The notes: a model not told the origin generated them from the letters alone. A stretch of DNA of 64,000 bases from Cohnella sp. SGD-V74 (GCF_003001675.1 NZ_PVYW01000001.1:310001-374000); one strand, 5' to 3'. Shown: positions 46,186 through 55,677, numbered from the stretch's first letter. Numbers and translations are program-made.

Positions 46186-46265
46186 TTGAGAAAATGAGGG
46201 ACATCTATCTCCTGTAGAGCGAAGCGACTACTCCATAAGTGGAGACGTACAAGATTATCGATGAA
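46186..46265. repeat. Half-copy of the nested-palindrome element
   Basis: ATGAGGGACATCTATCTCCT, GAGCGAAGCG, CTCC.TAAGTGGAG and GTACAAGATTATCGATGAAA correspond to one arm and outer parts of the full copies (compare GGGCATCTATCTCCT and GATTATCGATG at 57.3 kb, GAGCGAAGCG at 46.3 kb). The apical loop and second arm are missing. It lies directly beside copy B. Confidence 0.6.
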
Positions 46266-46497
46266 AAGGAAAGAGGCTGTCCCACCAGTCAGGCAACAAG
46301 TATTATCGAGTTAGAATAGGGGTATATATCTCCCGAAGAGCGAAGCGCCTGCCTCATACGGTCATGAAATTACCCTGTCACGGGTTAATCGATTCCAAAT
46401 TTCATGGCCGTATAAGCAGCGTAGGGAGATATATACCCCGTTCTTGTTCATCGATAATACCAATTGTTGCTCTCTGACCTCTTTGGGATAGTCCTTC
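46266..46497. repeat. Nested-palindrome element, copy B
   Basis: GGGGTATATATCTCCC pairs perfectly with its complement (about 46318-46333 and 46423-46438). ATACGG.CATGAAAT pairs with ATTTCATG.CCGTAT, and outside them GTATTATCGA, GCAACAA and GTCAG pair with their complements. The outermost AGGCTGTCCCA pairs imperfectly with TGGGATAGTCCT. The loop has TCACGGGTTAATCGATTC. A run of seven T follows the right end. Confidence 0.85.
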
Positions 46498-46572
46498 GTT
46501 TTTTTCGAGAACGGCAGGATTCGACATATATTTCACGAATATTGGAAAGGGGCGATTAAGGAGTGACGTCGC

Positions 46573-47700
46573 ATGTATAAAAAAGAATTGAATTCCGACG
46601 ATCTGTTGAAGATCATCTTCCACTATACCGCCAAAATCGCAAGCGAGCGGCAACTGAATGCCGTGCTCGTGCACATGGCCGATATGGGACGCGAACTGAT
46701 TTTATCCGATAGATGCACGGTATGGCTGATCGACGAGGAAAGCAAGCAGCTGTACACGACGGTGGCGCACGGCGTCGACGAAATCCGCGTTCCCTACGGG
46801 ACAGGTTTCGTAGGCAGCTCGATTGTGTCCGGGGAACCGATCATAATCGAAGACGCCTATTCGGACCCGCGGCATAATTCGGAGAACGACCGCAAGACCG
46901 GCTACCGCACCAAATCGATCATTACCGTTCCGTTCCGCAACAACGACGGCAACATTATCGGAGCCTACCAGGCCATCAACAAGCTGACCGAAGTCGACCA
47001 CTTCACGCCGCGGGATCTGGAACTCCTCTCCCTGGCCGCCTCCTACGCCGGCAAATCGCTCGAGTCCGTGATGCTCCACCAGGAAATCTTCGACACGCAG
47101 CGGGAGATCATCGCCAAGATGGGCGAGGTCGGAGAAATCCGCTCCAAGGAGACCGCCAACCACGTCAAGCGCGTAGCTGAATATTCCTACGTTCTCGCAA
47201 TCGCGCTCGGACTGAGCCCGACGGAAGCCGAGCTGCTTCGCACCGCTTCCCCTATGCACGACATCGGCAAGGTCGCGATTCCCGACGCCATCTTGAACAA
47301 GCCCGGCAAGCTGACGCCCGAAGAGTTCGAGACGATCAAATCGCACACCGACATCGGCTATCGGCTGCTGCACGGTTCCAGGCGCGAACTGCTGCGCGCC
47401 GCCGCCATCGTCGCCGGGCAGCATCACGAAAAGTGGGACGGCAGCGGGTACCCGGACGGACGACAAGGCGAGGACATCCATATTTTCGGACGGATTACGG
47501 CCGTGGCCGACGTCTTCGACGCGCTGAGCGCGGAGCGGGTGTACAAGAAGCCTTGGCCGATGGACCGAATCGAAAGCTTCTTCCGGGAGGAGCGGGGACG
47601 GCACTTCGATCCCCGGATCGTAGACGCCTTCTTCGCCCATCTTCCGCAGTTATTGGCCATCCGGGAACGATTGACCGACGACGAAGAAAGCGCAGAATAG
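46573..47700 (+). CDS. GAF and HD-GYP domain phosphodiesterase
   Basis: 375 residues. A GAF sensor (about 25-165) is followed by an HD-GYP domain (about 180-360) with SPMHDIGKVAIPDAIL (H229, D230), HHEKWDGSGYPDG and AVADVFDAL. It likely hydrolyses cyclic di-GMP or a related dinucleotide in response to a small ligand. There are no membrane segments. AAGGAGTG lies about 7 bases before the ATG. It stands alone and shares a terminator with the convergent FAH gene. Confidence 0.92.
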   Translation: MYKKELNSDDLLKIIFHYTAKIASERQLNAVLVHMADMGRELILSDRCTVWLIDEESKQLYTTVAHGVDEIRVPYGTGFVGSSIVSGEPIIIEDAYSDPRHNSENDRKTGYRTKSIITVPFRNNDGNIIGAYQAINKLTEVDHFTPRDLELLSLAASYAGKSLESVMLHQEIFDTQREIIAKMGEVGEIRSKETANHVKRVAEYSYVLAIALGLSPTEAELLRTASPMHDIGKVAIPDAILNKPGKLTPEEFETIKSHTDIGYRLLHGSRRELLRAAAIVAGQHHEKWDGSGYPDGRQGEDIHIFGRITAVADVFDALSAERVYKKPWPMDRIESFFREERGRHFDPRIVDAFFAHLPQLLAIRERLTDDEESAE

Positions 47701-47705
47701 AAAAT

Positions 47706-47750
47706 AGAGGAGCCTCCCGGTTAACGTGCCGGCAGGCTCCTCTATTCCAT
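47706..47750. terminator. Bidirectional terminator
   Basis: GAGGAGCCTCCCGG pairs with CCGGCAGGCTCCTC around TTAACGTG, with TATTTT or CTATTCC on the two sides. It serves the HD-GYP and FAH genes. Confidence 0.82.
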
Positions 47751-47751
47751 T

Positions 47752-48405
47752 TTAATGATCTATTCTCGCGACGACGCTGCCGAGGCTCTCCCCGTTCCAT
47801 CTCGCGTCGAGATGATCGCCGTCGGTCAGAGCGCCCACACCGGCGGGCGTCCCGGTAAACAACAGATCTCCCGGCCCCAGTCCGTAATGGCGGGCGACGA
47901 AATCGGCCAGCGTCTGCAGGTCGAACACCATGTCGCGGACGTTGCCTCTTTGGACTTCCCGCTCGTTGATCGATAGCGAGAATTCACGGGACTCGATCTC
48001 CGCGGAACCGGGATAAGCCAGCCAGCGTCCGAGCACCGCGGAATTGCGGAAGCCTTTGGCCGCAAGCCACGGATGCCCTTTCGCCTTCAGCTTGTCCTGA
48101 ACGTCCCGCAGCGTCAGATCGAGCCCGACGGTAAACGCCGAGACCAACTCGTCGAAGCGGATTCCCGGCTCGTACGGCCTTCCGATTGCGAATACGAGCT
48201 CCGCTTCGTAATGGACGCTTCCTTGGGAACCGGGAAGGCGCAGCTCACCGCCCGTCATCGCCGCGACGGAATGAGTCGGCTTCGTGAAAATCATCGGGCT
48301 CGTCGGCACTTCGTTGCCCAGTTCGGCGGCATGCAGCCGATAGTTGCGGCCGACGCAATAGATGTTACGCAGATCCTCTGTTCGCAAGCCGGCAGTTTCA
48401 CTCAT
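47752..48405 (-). CDS. Fumarylacetoacetate hydrolase family protein
   Basis: 217 residues with IYCVGRNYRLHAAELGN, MIFTKPTHSV, SVHYEAELVFAIGR (metal Glu pair), FTVGLDLTLRDVQDK (metal Asp) and LLFTGTPAGVGAL. The family includes FAH, acylpyruvases and oxaloacetate decarboxylases; the length fits the FahD1/acylpyruvase type. The start lies 1 base before the GDPD stop, so they are co-transcribed. Confidence 0.9.
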   Translation of the reverse strand: MSETAGLRTEDLRNIYCVGRNYRLHAAELGNEVPTSPMIFTKPTHSVAAMTGGELRLPGSQGSVHYEAELVFAIGRPYEPGIRFDELVSAFTVGLDLTLRDVQDKLKAKGHPWLAAKGFRNSAVLGRWLAYPGSAEIESREFSLSINEREVQRGNVRDMVFDLQTLADFVARHYGLGPGDLLFTGTPAGVGALTDGDHLDARWNGESLGSVVARIDH

Positions 48406-48406
48406 G

Positions 48407-49165
48407 TTAGTCTTCTCCTTCTATGGCCGCAAGCCAGCGGTCGGGATAATTCGTGCACAGTTGGAACGCTTCCGGACGAGCCGCCAATCTGCGCAGGTCG
48501 GAGACGGAATTGACCGTCCACGCCATCACGTCTATCGACGCTTTGGCGGTTTGCTCGAGCAGCTTCGCATTCAGATGTCGGAACCCGATCGACAGGTAGG
48601 AGCAGCCGAGCGAGACGAGCCGGTCGACGAGATCGGCAGGGTTATCGTCAATAATGAGGCCGGTTCTCAGCGCGGGGGAGTGCTTGCGCACGGCCCGCAA
48701 AATCTCGGGCTCGAACGATGTAATGACGTGCTCGCCTTCCATTCCCCGCGAACGAATGACTTCTACCGCCCGGAGAGCAAGACGGTCGAAGTCGGAGTCG
48801 CCGCCCTTCAGCTCGATGTTCAGCCCGCACCTTCCGGCGATCAGATCGAGCACCTGCTCCAGCGCGGGAACGCCTTCAGAAGAGAAGGAGGCGTCCATCC
48901 AACTGCCCGCGTCCAGATTCGCCAGCTGCTCGGCGGTGTAATCAACCACCCTCGTCTTGCCTCCGCTTGTCGTACGCTCCAGCGTAGCGTCGTGAATGAC
49001 GACAGGGATGTCGTCTTTGGACAGATGCACGTCCAGCTCCATCCACTCCACATGCGGACACTCCAACGCCAGCTTGAAGGCCGCCATCGTGTTCTCGGGA
49101 GCTTTGCCCGAAAAGCCGCGATGGGCGACGCACGGATGAAGCGACGCCTTCGACTGTTTGTTCAT
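48407..49165 (-). CDS. Glycerophosphodiester phosphodiesterase
   Basis: 252 residues with CVAHRGFSGKAPENTMAAFKLAL at the N-terminus, ELDVHLSKDDIPVVIHDATLERTT and LNIELKG, the GDPD TIM-barrel active site. No signal peptide, so it is probably cytosolic, releasing glycerol-3-phosphate from lipid head groups. The ATG at 49165 follows GAAGGGG. It lies 64 bases after the CapA-like gene. Confidence 0.93.
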   Translation of the reverse strand: MNKQSKASLHPCVAHRGFSGKAPENTMAAFKLALECPHVEWMELDVHLSKDDIPVVIHDATLERTTSGGKTRVVDYTAEQLANLDAGSWMDASFSSEGVPALEQVLDLIAGRCGLNIELKGGDSDFDRLALRAVEVIRSRGMEGEHVITSFEPEILRAVRKHSPALRTGLIIDDNPADLVDRLVSLGCSYLSIGFRHLNAKLLEQTAKASIDVMAWTVNSVSDLRRLAARPEAFQLCTNYPDRWLAAIEGED

Positions 49166-49229
49166 ATTGCCCCTTCTCCCGTAAACGTGATATCTGAAGG
49201 GCAAATTGCGCAGCCCTTTGGCAAAGCTT

Positions 49230-50477
49230 TTAATTCCGTGCCACAATGGCGCCGTCCTCCTCTACCGCCGCGCGGATGGACAGCGACGACAGGCGGGCCA
49301 GAAGCGCCTTCCCTTCGGCGTCTTCCATCGGGGCCGGCTGCGAGCTCTTCGCGAACATCGGAGTAAACGACAGGTCGCAGCTGCCGTCCCGACGGCACTC
49401 GGCGTTCAGGATGCCGGTTTCCGACGAACGGACGCTGGTCGTCGAGAACACGAAGTTGCCAAGGCTGTACGCGATCCACTTCCCTTTGTAGCTCTCGAAG
49501 CCCTGCAGCACGTGGGGATGACTGCCGATGACGAGATCCGCTCCCGCGTCGACGAAACGATGGGCCAGATCGGTCTGATGGGCGACCGGCTGGTCCTTCC
49601 TTTCTTCTCCCCAATGGACCATCACGACGACGAGATCGGCGTTTTTCTTCGCTTCCTCGATGGCGGCGACCGCCCGTCCGGACGAATAGGCTTCCGCCAC
49701 TCCCGGATGATTTTTGTCCGCCTTCCACTCCACGACCGGAACAACCCGCGTCACGCTGATGAACGCGACGGACATTCCCTTGACCTCTATGTAGGACGGC
49801 GCGAACGCTTCCTTGTCGTCGTTGCCCGAACCCGCGTGCTTCAAGCCGGCGTCGTCCAGGGCGTCCATCGTATCGCTCAAGCCCTGCCAGCCGTAATCCA
49901 GCGTATGGTTGTTGGCCAGCGACAGAAAATCGAAGCCGGCGCCCTTCACCGCCTCCAGCGCTTCGACCGTTCCGCGAAATACGTACTGCTTATCCTCCGC
50001 CGGAGTTCCGCGAACCGTAATCGGGGCTTCCAGGTTGCCGGCCGCGATGTCGGCCGCTTCCAGCAGCGCCTTCGACTCGCGGAACGGATAATCGTAGCCG
50101 TTGATTTTCATCAGCTCCAGCACCCTGGCCGCCGGCAGTATATCGCCTACGAGCGCAAGCGTTACCGTCTCTCCCTCTTCCGCATCCACCGGCTCTGCCG
50201 ACGGTTCCGTCGACGGCGAGGAGGTCTCTTCTCCCCCCGAATCTCCTGTGGAGGCCGGTTCGGACGGCTCCCCGCCCGCAGCCTGCCCGGACGGCGCTTG
50301 AGTCGCGGCCGGCGGCGACGCTTCGTTCTCCCCGTCCTGTCCCGATTTCCAGATCACGAAAGCCGCAACGGCGATGCAGACGAGCAGAAATCCGTTGACG
50401 GCAAGCAGCAGCTTCGTCTTCCCGCGACGTCTCGCCTTCTTCTCGTGATGCGTCCTCGATCGCGAATAAGTAGTCAC
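49230..50477 (-). CDS. CapA-family protein (PgsA-like), membrane anchored
   Basis: 415 residues: basic start, one membrane helix (about 22-43), a Ser/Pro/Glu-rich linker (about 50-98), then a metallophosphatase-like CapA domain with LALVGDILPA, GNLEAPI, LSLANNHTLDYG, VVMVHWGEE and VIGSHPHVLQG. CapA proteins act in poly-gamma-glutamate capsule synthesis, but no capBC genes are here, so the role is open. The start is a GTG at 50477 after AAGGGGGAA. Confidence 0.9.
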   Translation of the reverse strand: MTTYSRSRTHHEKKARRRGKTKLLLAVNGFLLVCIAVAAFVIWKSGQDGENEASPPAATQAPSGQAAGGEPSEPASTGDSGGEETSSPSTEPSAEPVDAEEGETVTLALVGDILPAARVLELMKINGYDYPFRESKALLEAADIAAGNLEAPITVRGTPAEDKQYVFRGTVEALEAVKGAGFDFLSLANNHTLDYGWQGLSDTMDALDDAGLKHAGSGNDDKEAFAPSYIEVKGMSVAFISVTRVVPVVEWKADKNHPGVAEAYSSGRAVAAIEEAKKNADLVVVMVHWGEERKDQPVAHQTDLAHRFVDAGADLVIGSHPHVLQGFESYKGKWIAYSLGNFVFSTTSVRSSETGILNAECRRDGSCDLSFTPMFAKSSQPAPMEDAEGKALLARLSSLSIRAAVEEDGAIVARN

Positions 50478-50523
50478 TTCATCCGTTCCCCCTTCCCTGC
50501 CCGTAATTATACAACATGGACAA

Positions 50524-50572
50524 TAAAAAAACGATTTTTCCCGCCAAAGTCTGGGAGAAAAATCGTTTGGAC
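50524..50572 (-). terminator. Terminator after the nagZ-like gene
   Basis: On the minus strand AAACGATTTTTCTCCC pairs with GGGAAAAATCGTTT around an 11-base loop, followed by TTTTATTG. Confidence 0.9.
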
Positions 50573-50582
50573 CGTTCGTATG

Positions 50583-52172
50583 TCAGATCGAAATCCGCGC
50601 GTAATCGCCGATCGTTACCGGCTGCCGGGCTGTGGCCGGCAGCTCTCCGGACAGCACCCGCGCCAGCGCGGTCATCATCGCCGGTTTGTTCTCGTAGACG
50701 CACAGATAGACCGGGGCTTCCGGCACGATCTGAAGATCGTAAGGCGTACGTCCCGCCACCCAGACGAACGAGCCTTCTTCGCCCGAGCTCAGCTCGCGGA
50801 TCAGCTCCGATTGCGTCTTGGAGAACGCCGCGTCGTACGATACGAAAATCACGCGCTCTCCTGAGCTAGCCGCGGCTTGGGCCGCCTCCGCCTCTTCCGC
50901 CGTCGGATCGGTGCCGACCCGAATCTCCTCCACGTCGTAGCCGGCGGCGCTCAGCGCCTTGCCCAGCGTCCAGTCCTGCGGAATGACCTCGATCACTTCC
51001 GTGCGGGAATGCGGCTCCGCCCAGACGACGACCGTCTTGCCTTCTTTGGAAAGCGGCAGATGCTGCCCTCCTTTGACGACTGTCACCGCCGCTTCGCTCA
51101 GCTCTCTCTGTACCTCTTCGGCTCTTGCCCGGTCCGTCTTCGGAAGCTCTCCGCCGAACAGGCCTTGCGTCTGCTTGAGGTTCCAGATCCGGCGGGCGGC
51201 TTCGTCGATGCGCTCCTCCGAGATCTCTCCCGTCATGACCGCTTCCATCACCGCTTCGAGGGCGGCCGTCTGCCGCGAGATGCGATGGCTGACGAGAATG
51301 AGGTCCGCGCCCGCCTTGATCGCCTCAACCGCTCCGCGCGCGACGCCGATCGTCTCGGAAATCGCGTTCATCTCCAGGCAATCCGTTACGATCACGCCTT
51401 CAAACCCAAGCTGCTTGCGAAGCAGTCCGGTCAATATACGCTCCGAACGCGTCGCCGGAATCGTATGATCGGATTCGAAAGCCGGAAATACGACGTGCGC
51501 CGTCATGATCGCGTCCGCTTTCCGCTCGATCGCGTAACGGAACGGGTACAGCTCCACTTCGTTCAGACGCTCGACGCCGTGAGGAACGACCGGCAGCGCA
51601 TGATGCGAATCGACCGCCGTGTCGCCGTGTCCCGGAAAATGCTTGGCCACGGCCACGACGCCGCCCTCCTTGTAGCCCTGGATTGCCGCCAAGCCGAGAG
51701 TCGCCACCCGCCGCGGATCTTCTCCGTACGAACGGACTCCGATTACCGGGTTTTGCGGATTGTTGTTCACGTCCAGACAAGGCGCGAAGTTCATGTTGAT
51801 GCCGATCTCGCGCAGTTCGGCGCCGGACAGCTTGGCAGCCTCATGCGTCAGCGCTTCGCTGGCTGCGGCACCTTGAGCCATTCCCCCCGGCATAACCGTT
51901 ACGCCTTCTTCCAGGCGGACGACCATGCCGCCCTCTTGGTCGATCGCGATGAAGAGCGGATGCTCGGAAGCGTCCTGCAGCTTGGCCGACAGCTCGCGAA
52001 CCTGCTCTGCGTCCCGGAGATTGCGGCGGAAGTAGATAATGCCTCCCAGCCCGTAATCCCGAATCAGATTGTCAATCTCCTTCGTCGGCTCGGTCCCCTC
52101 GAATCCGCACATGAACAGCTGTCCGATCTTCTGCTTAAGCGTGAGCTCCGCGAAACCCTTGTTTGTCGTCAT
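50583..52172 (-). CDS. nagZ: Beta-N-acetylhexosaminidase, NagZ-like (GH3)
   Basis: 529 residues. A GH3 barrel (about 10-330) has IDQEGGMVVRL, NFAPCLDVNNNPQNPVIGVRSYGEDP, the catalytic His motif KHFPGHGDTAVDSHHALP, and the nucleophile region VIVTDCLEMNAI. A C-terminal domain (about 345-529) follows, as in B. subtilis NagZ (YbbD). No signal peptide is present. It removes GlcNAc from muropeptides. It starts 12 bases after the response-regulator gene. Confidence 0.93.
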   Translation of the reverse strand: MTTNKGFAELTLKQKIGQLFMCGFEGTEPTKEIDNLIRDYGLGGIIYFRRNLRDAEQVRELSAKLQDASEHPLFIAIDQEGGMVVRLEEGVTVMPGGMAQGAAASEALTHEAAKLSGAELREIGINMNFAPCLDVNNNPQNPVIGVRSYGEDPRRVATLGLAAIQGYKEGGVVAVAKHFPGHGDTAVDSHHALPVVPHGVERLNEVELYPFRYAIERKADAIMTAHVVFPAFESDHTIPATRSERILTGLLRKQLGFEGVIVTDCLEMNAISETIGVARGAVEAIKAGADLILVSHRISRQTAALEAVMEAVMTGEISEERIDEAARRIWNLKQTQGLFGGELPKTDRARAEEVQRELSEAAVTVVKGGQHLPLSKEGKTVVVWAEPHSRTEVIEVIPQDWTLGKALSAAGYDVEEIRVGTDPTAEEAEAAQAAASSGERVIFVSYDAAFSKTQSELIRELSSGEEGSFVWVAGRTPYDLQIVPEAPVYLCVYENKPAMMTALARVLSGELPATARQPVTIGDYARISI

Positions 52173-52184
52173 GATTTTCTCTCC

Positions 52185-53816
52185 TCATCCGTCTTGATTC
52201 GTCCATGCCGGTTTGTCCGTTCCGGACTTGTTTTGCTGCTGCTCGCGGTACTCCGACGGCAGCATCCCCGTATACTTGCTGAATACGCGGGTGAAATAGC
52301 GGCGTTCCGCGTATCCGACCATCTGCCCGACCTGCGTGACGCTCTTGTCGCTGAGCGCGAGCAGCGATCTGGCCATCTCCATTCTTTGCTTCGTCACGTA
52401 TTCGACGAACGTCTCCCCGAAATGCTGCTTGAACAGCAAGCTGAAATAACTGCCGCTGATGCCCAAATATTCGGCCAGCACGTCGATGCTGAGCTCCGCG
52501 GACAGGTTTCGTTCGATGTAGTCTTTGGCGGACAGCATCAGCACGTCGCTCGTCTTCTTCTTCATGACGCTTTCGAGCGATTGATCGACAAGCCGATTGA
52601 CGACTTGCAGCGTCTCCCGGATGCCTTGGTGGCGATCGATCTGCCGCCAGATTTCCGTCTCCTCGTCCCGCGTGATCACCTCCATCTCCCGCATCTCCCG
52701 AAGCAGGTGAATGCACAGATAGTGGACGATCGGCGCGACGCGCTCGAACGAATTTTCCGGCAGCGACCGGAAGCTCTCGTTCAGCTCCCGCAGGGAGGTC
52801 TCGGTACGGCGGCGGTCGCAGCGCTTCAGCCCGGTTACCATCTCCTCGATCGTGTCCCACAGCTGCTGCGAAGTATCCAGGCTGCCGCGGGCCTTCTCCG
52901 AAACGATGACGCCCTCGTGAGCTGTCGACGACAAATACAGCGATCTTTGCAAACTCTTGTACGTCTTGGACAGCTGCTTGAGCGTCACCTCCGCCGGATG
53001 AAGCGCGACCCGGATGCTCAGCTTGAGGTAGCTCTGCACCGCCTGGCGCAGCGTCTCCGCCCAGGACAAGCATTGCGTCCGATCGTACAAATCCGGCGCG
53101 GAGCGTTCGATCAGCACGCACCATTCCCCGCTCCGCACCTGGATGACGGAATATTCGACGCCGAATGCCCCCAGGTTTTCCTGCAGAATGTTGTTGATGG
53201 CGAAGTTCCACAGCTTGCGCTCCTTGTCGTCCCAGAACCTCTCGCGCTTGGAATAGTCCTCGACGTCGACGAGCATCATGGCGAACGCCAGATGGTCGCC
53301 TTCCAGTTCGCCGAGCTTCAGGAACGGCCTGCTGGCCGAGCCGCCCAGATCGGTAATCTGATCGTACAGCACCTTCTCGTAGGCGAGATGGAACACTTGC
53401 TTCCATTCTTGCTGCATGGAACGCTGCTCAAGGCTTCTCTCGCGGATCGCGTCCGCCAGCCTCCGGATCGTCTCGACCAGTTCCTCGTAATCGATCGGCT
53501 TCAGAATGTAATCTTTCACTTCGTAGCGGATGACCGAACGAACGTAGCTGAAGTCCTGATATCCGGTCATCATGATGACTTCCGCTTCCGTGTCGAACTC
53601 CCGGAGCGCGCCCAGAAACTCGATCCCGTCCATGACGGGCATGCGGATATCGCACAGAATAAGCTGCGGCCGATGCTCCCTGGCCAGCTCCAGCGCCTGC
53701 TCGCCGTTGCGCGCCGTTCCGATCATTTCGATATTCAGCGCATCCCAAGGGATGACCGCCTGCAGATTTTTCAGAATGTTCACTTCATCGTCGATCAACA
53801 ACGCTTTCAGTCTCAT
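52185..53816 (-). CDS. YesN-type response regulator (REC plus AraC HTH)
   Basis: 543 residues. The receiver domain holds LIDDE, phospho-acceptor D56 in LILCDIRMPVMDG and LKPIDYEEL; a long middle part follows; the AraC-type HTH is at the C-terminus (AEYLGISGSYFSLLFKQHFGETFVEYVTKQRMEMA and VGYAERRYFTRVFSKYTGMLPSEYRE). It is the partner of the histidine kinase whose gene it overlaps by 32 bases. In this family the target is often the adjacent carbohydrate operon. Confidence 0.95.
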   Translation of the reverse strand: MRLKALLIDDEVNILKNLQAVIPWDALNIEMIGTARNGEQALELAREHRPQLILCDIRMPVMDGIEFLGALREFDTEAEVIMMTGYQDFSYVRSVIRYEVKDYILKPIDYEELVETIRRLADAIRERSLEQRSMQQEWKQVFHLAYEKVLYDQITDLGGSASRPFLKLGELEGDHLAFAMMLVDVEDYSKRERFWDDKERKLWNFAINNILQENLGAFGVEYSVIQVRSGEWCVLIERSAPDLYDRTQCLSWAETLRQAVQSYLKLSIRVALHPAEVTLKQLSKTYKSLQRSLYLSSTAHEGVIVSEKARGSLDTSQQLWDTIEEMVTGLKRCDRRRTETSLRELNESFRSLPENSFERVAPIVHYLCIHLLREMREMEVITRDEETEIWRQIDRHQGIRETLQVVNRLVDQSLESVMKKKTSDVLMLSAKDYIERNLSAELSIDVLAEYLGISGSYFSLLFKQHFGETFVEYVTKQRMEMARSLLALSDKSVTQVGQMVGYAERRYFTRVFSKYTGMLPSEYREQQQNKSGTDKPAWTNQDG

Positions 53817-55677
53817 CGGTGTCTCTCCTTGCCTCTAGAGGTATCAGACATTTGATCGTCGTGCCGTGGCCCGGAGCGCTGCACAGCATCAGGCCGTACC
53901 GGCCGCCGTAGTGGATGCGCAGCCGATCCGCGACGTTGCCGATTCCGAGCCCGCGGCGTTCGCCCGTTTCGGGAGATTCCGCGTACATTTCCTGCAGCGT
54001 CGTAATGCCTCTCGTCGCGAAGCGCGCAAGCTGCTCTTCCGGTATGCCGATCCCGTTATCCTCGATATAGAAGGCGATATGACGATCTTCAAGCGCTGCT
54101 CTGACCTCTATTTTCCCCAAGTATTCGATGCCTTCGAAGCCGTGCTGGATGCTGTTCTCGACGAGCGGCTGCAAGGTCAGCTTCAGAATCGAGTAACCCA
54201 TCAGCTCTTTCGGAACTTCGATGGAATATTCGAACAGCTCCTCGAAGCGGTACTTCTGGATTTCCAAATAACTCATCAGATGCTCGAGCTCCTGCTCGAT
54301 CGTGATTTCTTCCTTCTGCTGAATGCTGATGCGGAAAATGTTCGCGAGCCGCTGAACCATTTTGCTCACTTTGCGTCCCTCGTTCTGCACCGCCAAAATA
54401 TTGATCGATTCCAGCGCGTTAAACAGGAAATGCGGCTTGATCTGCGCCTGGAGCAGCATCATCTCCGCTTTGCGCTTGCGCGATTGCTCCTGCTTGACGT
54501 CGTCGAGCAGCTCGGACACTCTCTTCACGAGGCTGTTGAAGCCTCGCGACAGCGTTGTCGTCTCGTCGTTGCCGACGACCGGAACCTTCGTGGACAAGTC
54601 CCCACGCTCCACTTGTCTCATCGCGCGAACGACGCGAACGATCAGCGTCACCATTCTCCGAACGAAAATCAGGTTAAAAGCAAGAGCGAGCGCCAGCGAG
54701 ATCGAGGTAATGACGACCGTCCAACGCAGTACGATTGCCATGTCTCCGGACAAATATTGCCAAGAGGTGACCATGACCAGCTTCCATTCCCCGACGCCGA
54801 GCCGTTGAAGCTGCAGATCCTGCACCGATACGAGACTTTTGTGCCCATCGAACTCAAGCGTCTTGCTTTGCGTCGTAACGCTGTTCATGTCGATGCCTTT
54901 GTCGGTATCCACGTAGTCGGTTATGCGGCGCTCTTCGGAATTTTTCTCGCTGTCGTACACGATGTTGCCGTTGCCCGCCACGATGAGAAAGCGTCGATCG
55001 ATCTTGCCTTGACTGTTGTAGAAGGTAAAAATTTTATTCAGCTCATTCATCTGAAAGCGCGTGACGAGCACGCCCTTGCTCTTCAGCGTATCGACGTCGA
55101 GCAGCACGCGAATCTGCGTGAACAGATTGCTCTCCCCGGTCAGCCTCGTATCTTCGTTCGGACCGACCCAGACGGGAGCCCCGTTCTTCCGCAAAGCCTC
55201 TTGATAGATCGGATGGCTCTCCAAATCCTGCCTGGCGATCGGAGTGTCCTTGGAAGAAAAGTTAACGGTGACCTGCTTGTTGTCGTTGCGGTACAGCGTA
55301 ACCGAGTTGATGCCGGGGTACGTCAGAAGCACGCGCTGCCGCAGCTTCTCCTTCTCCAGCAGCTGGTAATAGGAATCCGAGCTTCTGGACGATTCGCCGG
55401 TGCCGGGGTCGCCGCCGGTCGTTCCGGCATCGTCGATCGACTGCTCGACCACCTCGACGCTGTCCTCCATCGTCACCCAGAAATCCGAGAAGTAGTTGGC
55501 TTCCTTGATCATGTTGTTGATGTTGCGGCCGATGGCCTTGAGCGTAAGCTCGGTCTGCTCCGCGTATTTCTCCTCCGTCACCTTCTGCGATACCAGGTAC
55601 GAGACGCTGCCCAGCACGAACAAAGGAACGATAATAAAAGCGAAAAAGGCGGCGAAAATGCGTTTGCTCAGACTCAT
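53785..55677 (-). CDS. YesM-type sensor histidine kinase
   Basis: 630 residues. TM1 (about 8-30), an extracytoplasmic dCache-type sensor (about 32-315) and TM2 (about 318-340) are followed by a HAMP domain, His_kinase with AQIKPHFLFNALESINI (H416) and the ATPase domain (VENSIQHGFEG, IEDNGIGIPEEQL, RGLGIGNVADRL). It signals to the YesN-type regulator. It heads a three-gene operon with nagZ. Confidence 0.95.
   Translation of the reverse strand: MSLSKRIFAAFFAFIIVPLFVLGSVSYLVSQKVTEEKYAEQTELTLKAIGRNINNMIKEANYFSDFWVTMEDSVEVVEQSIDDAGTTGGDPGTGESSRSSDSYYQLLEKEKLRQRVLLTYPGINSVTLYRNDNKQVTVNFSSKDTPIARQDLESHPIYQEALRKNGAPVWVGPNEDTRLTGESNLFTQIRVLLDVDTLKSKGVLVTRFQMNELNKIFTFYNSQGKIDRRFLIVAGNGNIVYDSEKNSEERRITDYVDTDKGIDMNSVTTQSKTLEFDGHKSLVSVQDLQLQRLGVGEWKLVMVTSWQYLSGDMAIVLRWTVVITSISLALALAFNLIFVRRMVTLIVRVVRAMRQVERGDLSTKVPVVGNDETTTLSRGFNSLVKRVSELLDDVKQEQSRKRKAEMMLLQAQIKPHFLFNALESINILAVQNEGRKVSKMVQRLANIFRISIQQKEEITIEQELEHLMSYLEIQKYRFEELFEYSIEVPKELMGYSILKLTLQPLVENSIQHGFEGIEYLGKIEVRAALEDRHIAFYIEDNGIGIPEEQLARFATRGITTLQEMYAESPETGERRGLGIGNVADRLRIHYGGRYGLMLCSAPGHGTTIKCLIPLEARRDTDETESVVDRR

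Noticed and set aside
50877..53855. Nearly 1000-codon plus-strand frame over nagZ and the response regulator
   Set aside because: Spans two well-defined minus-strand genes without any recognisable domain.
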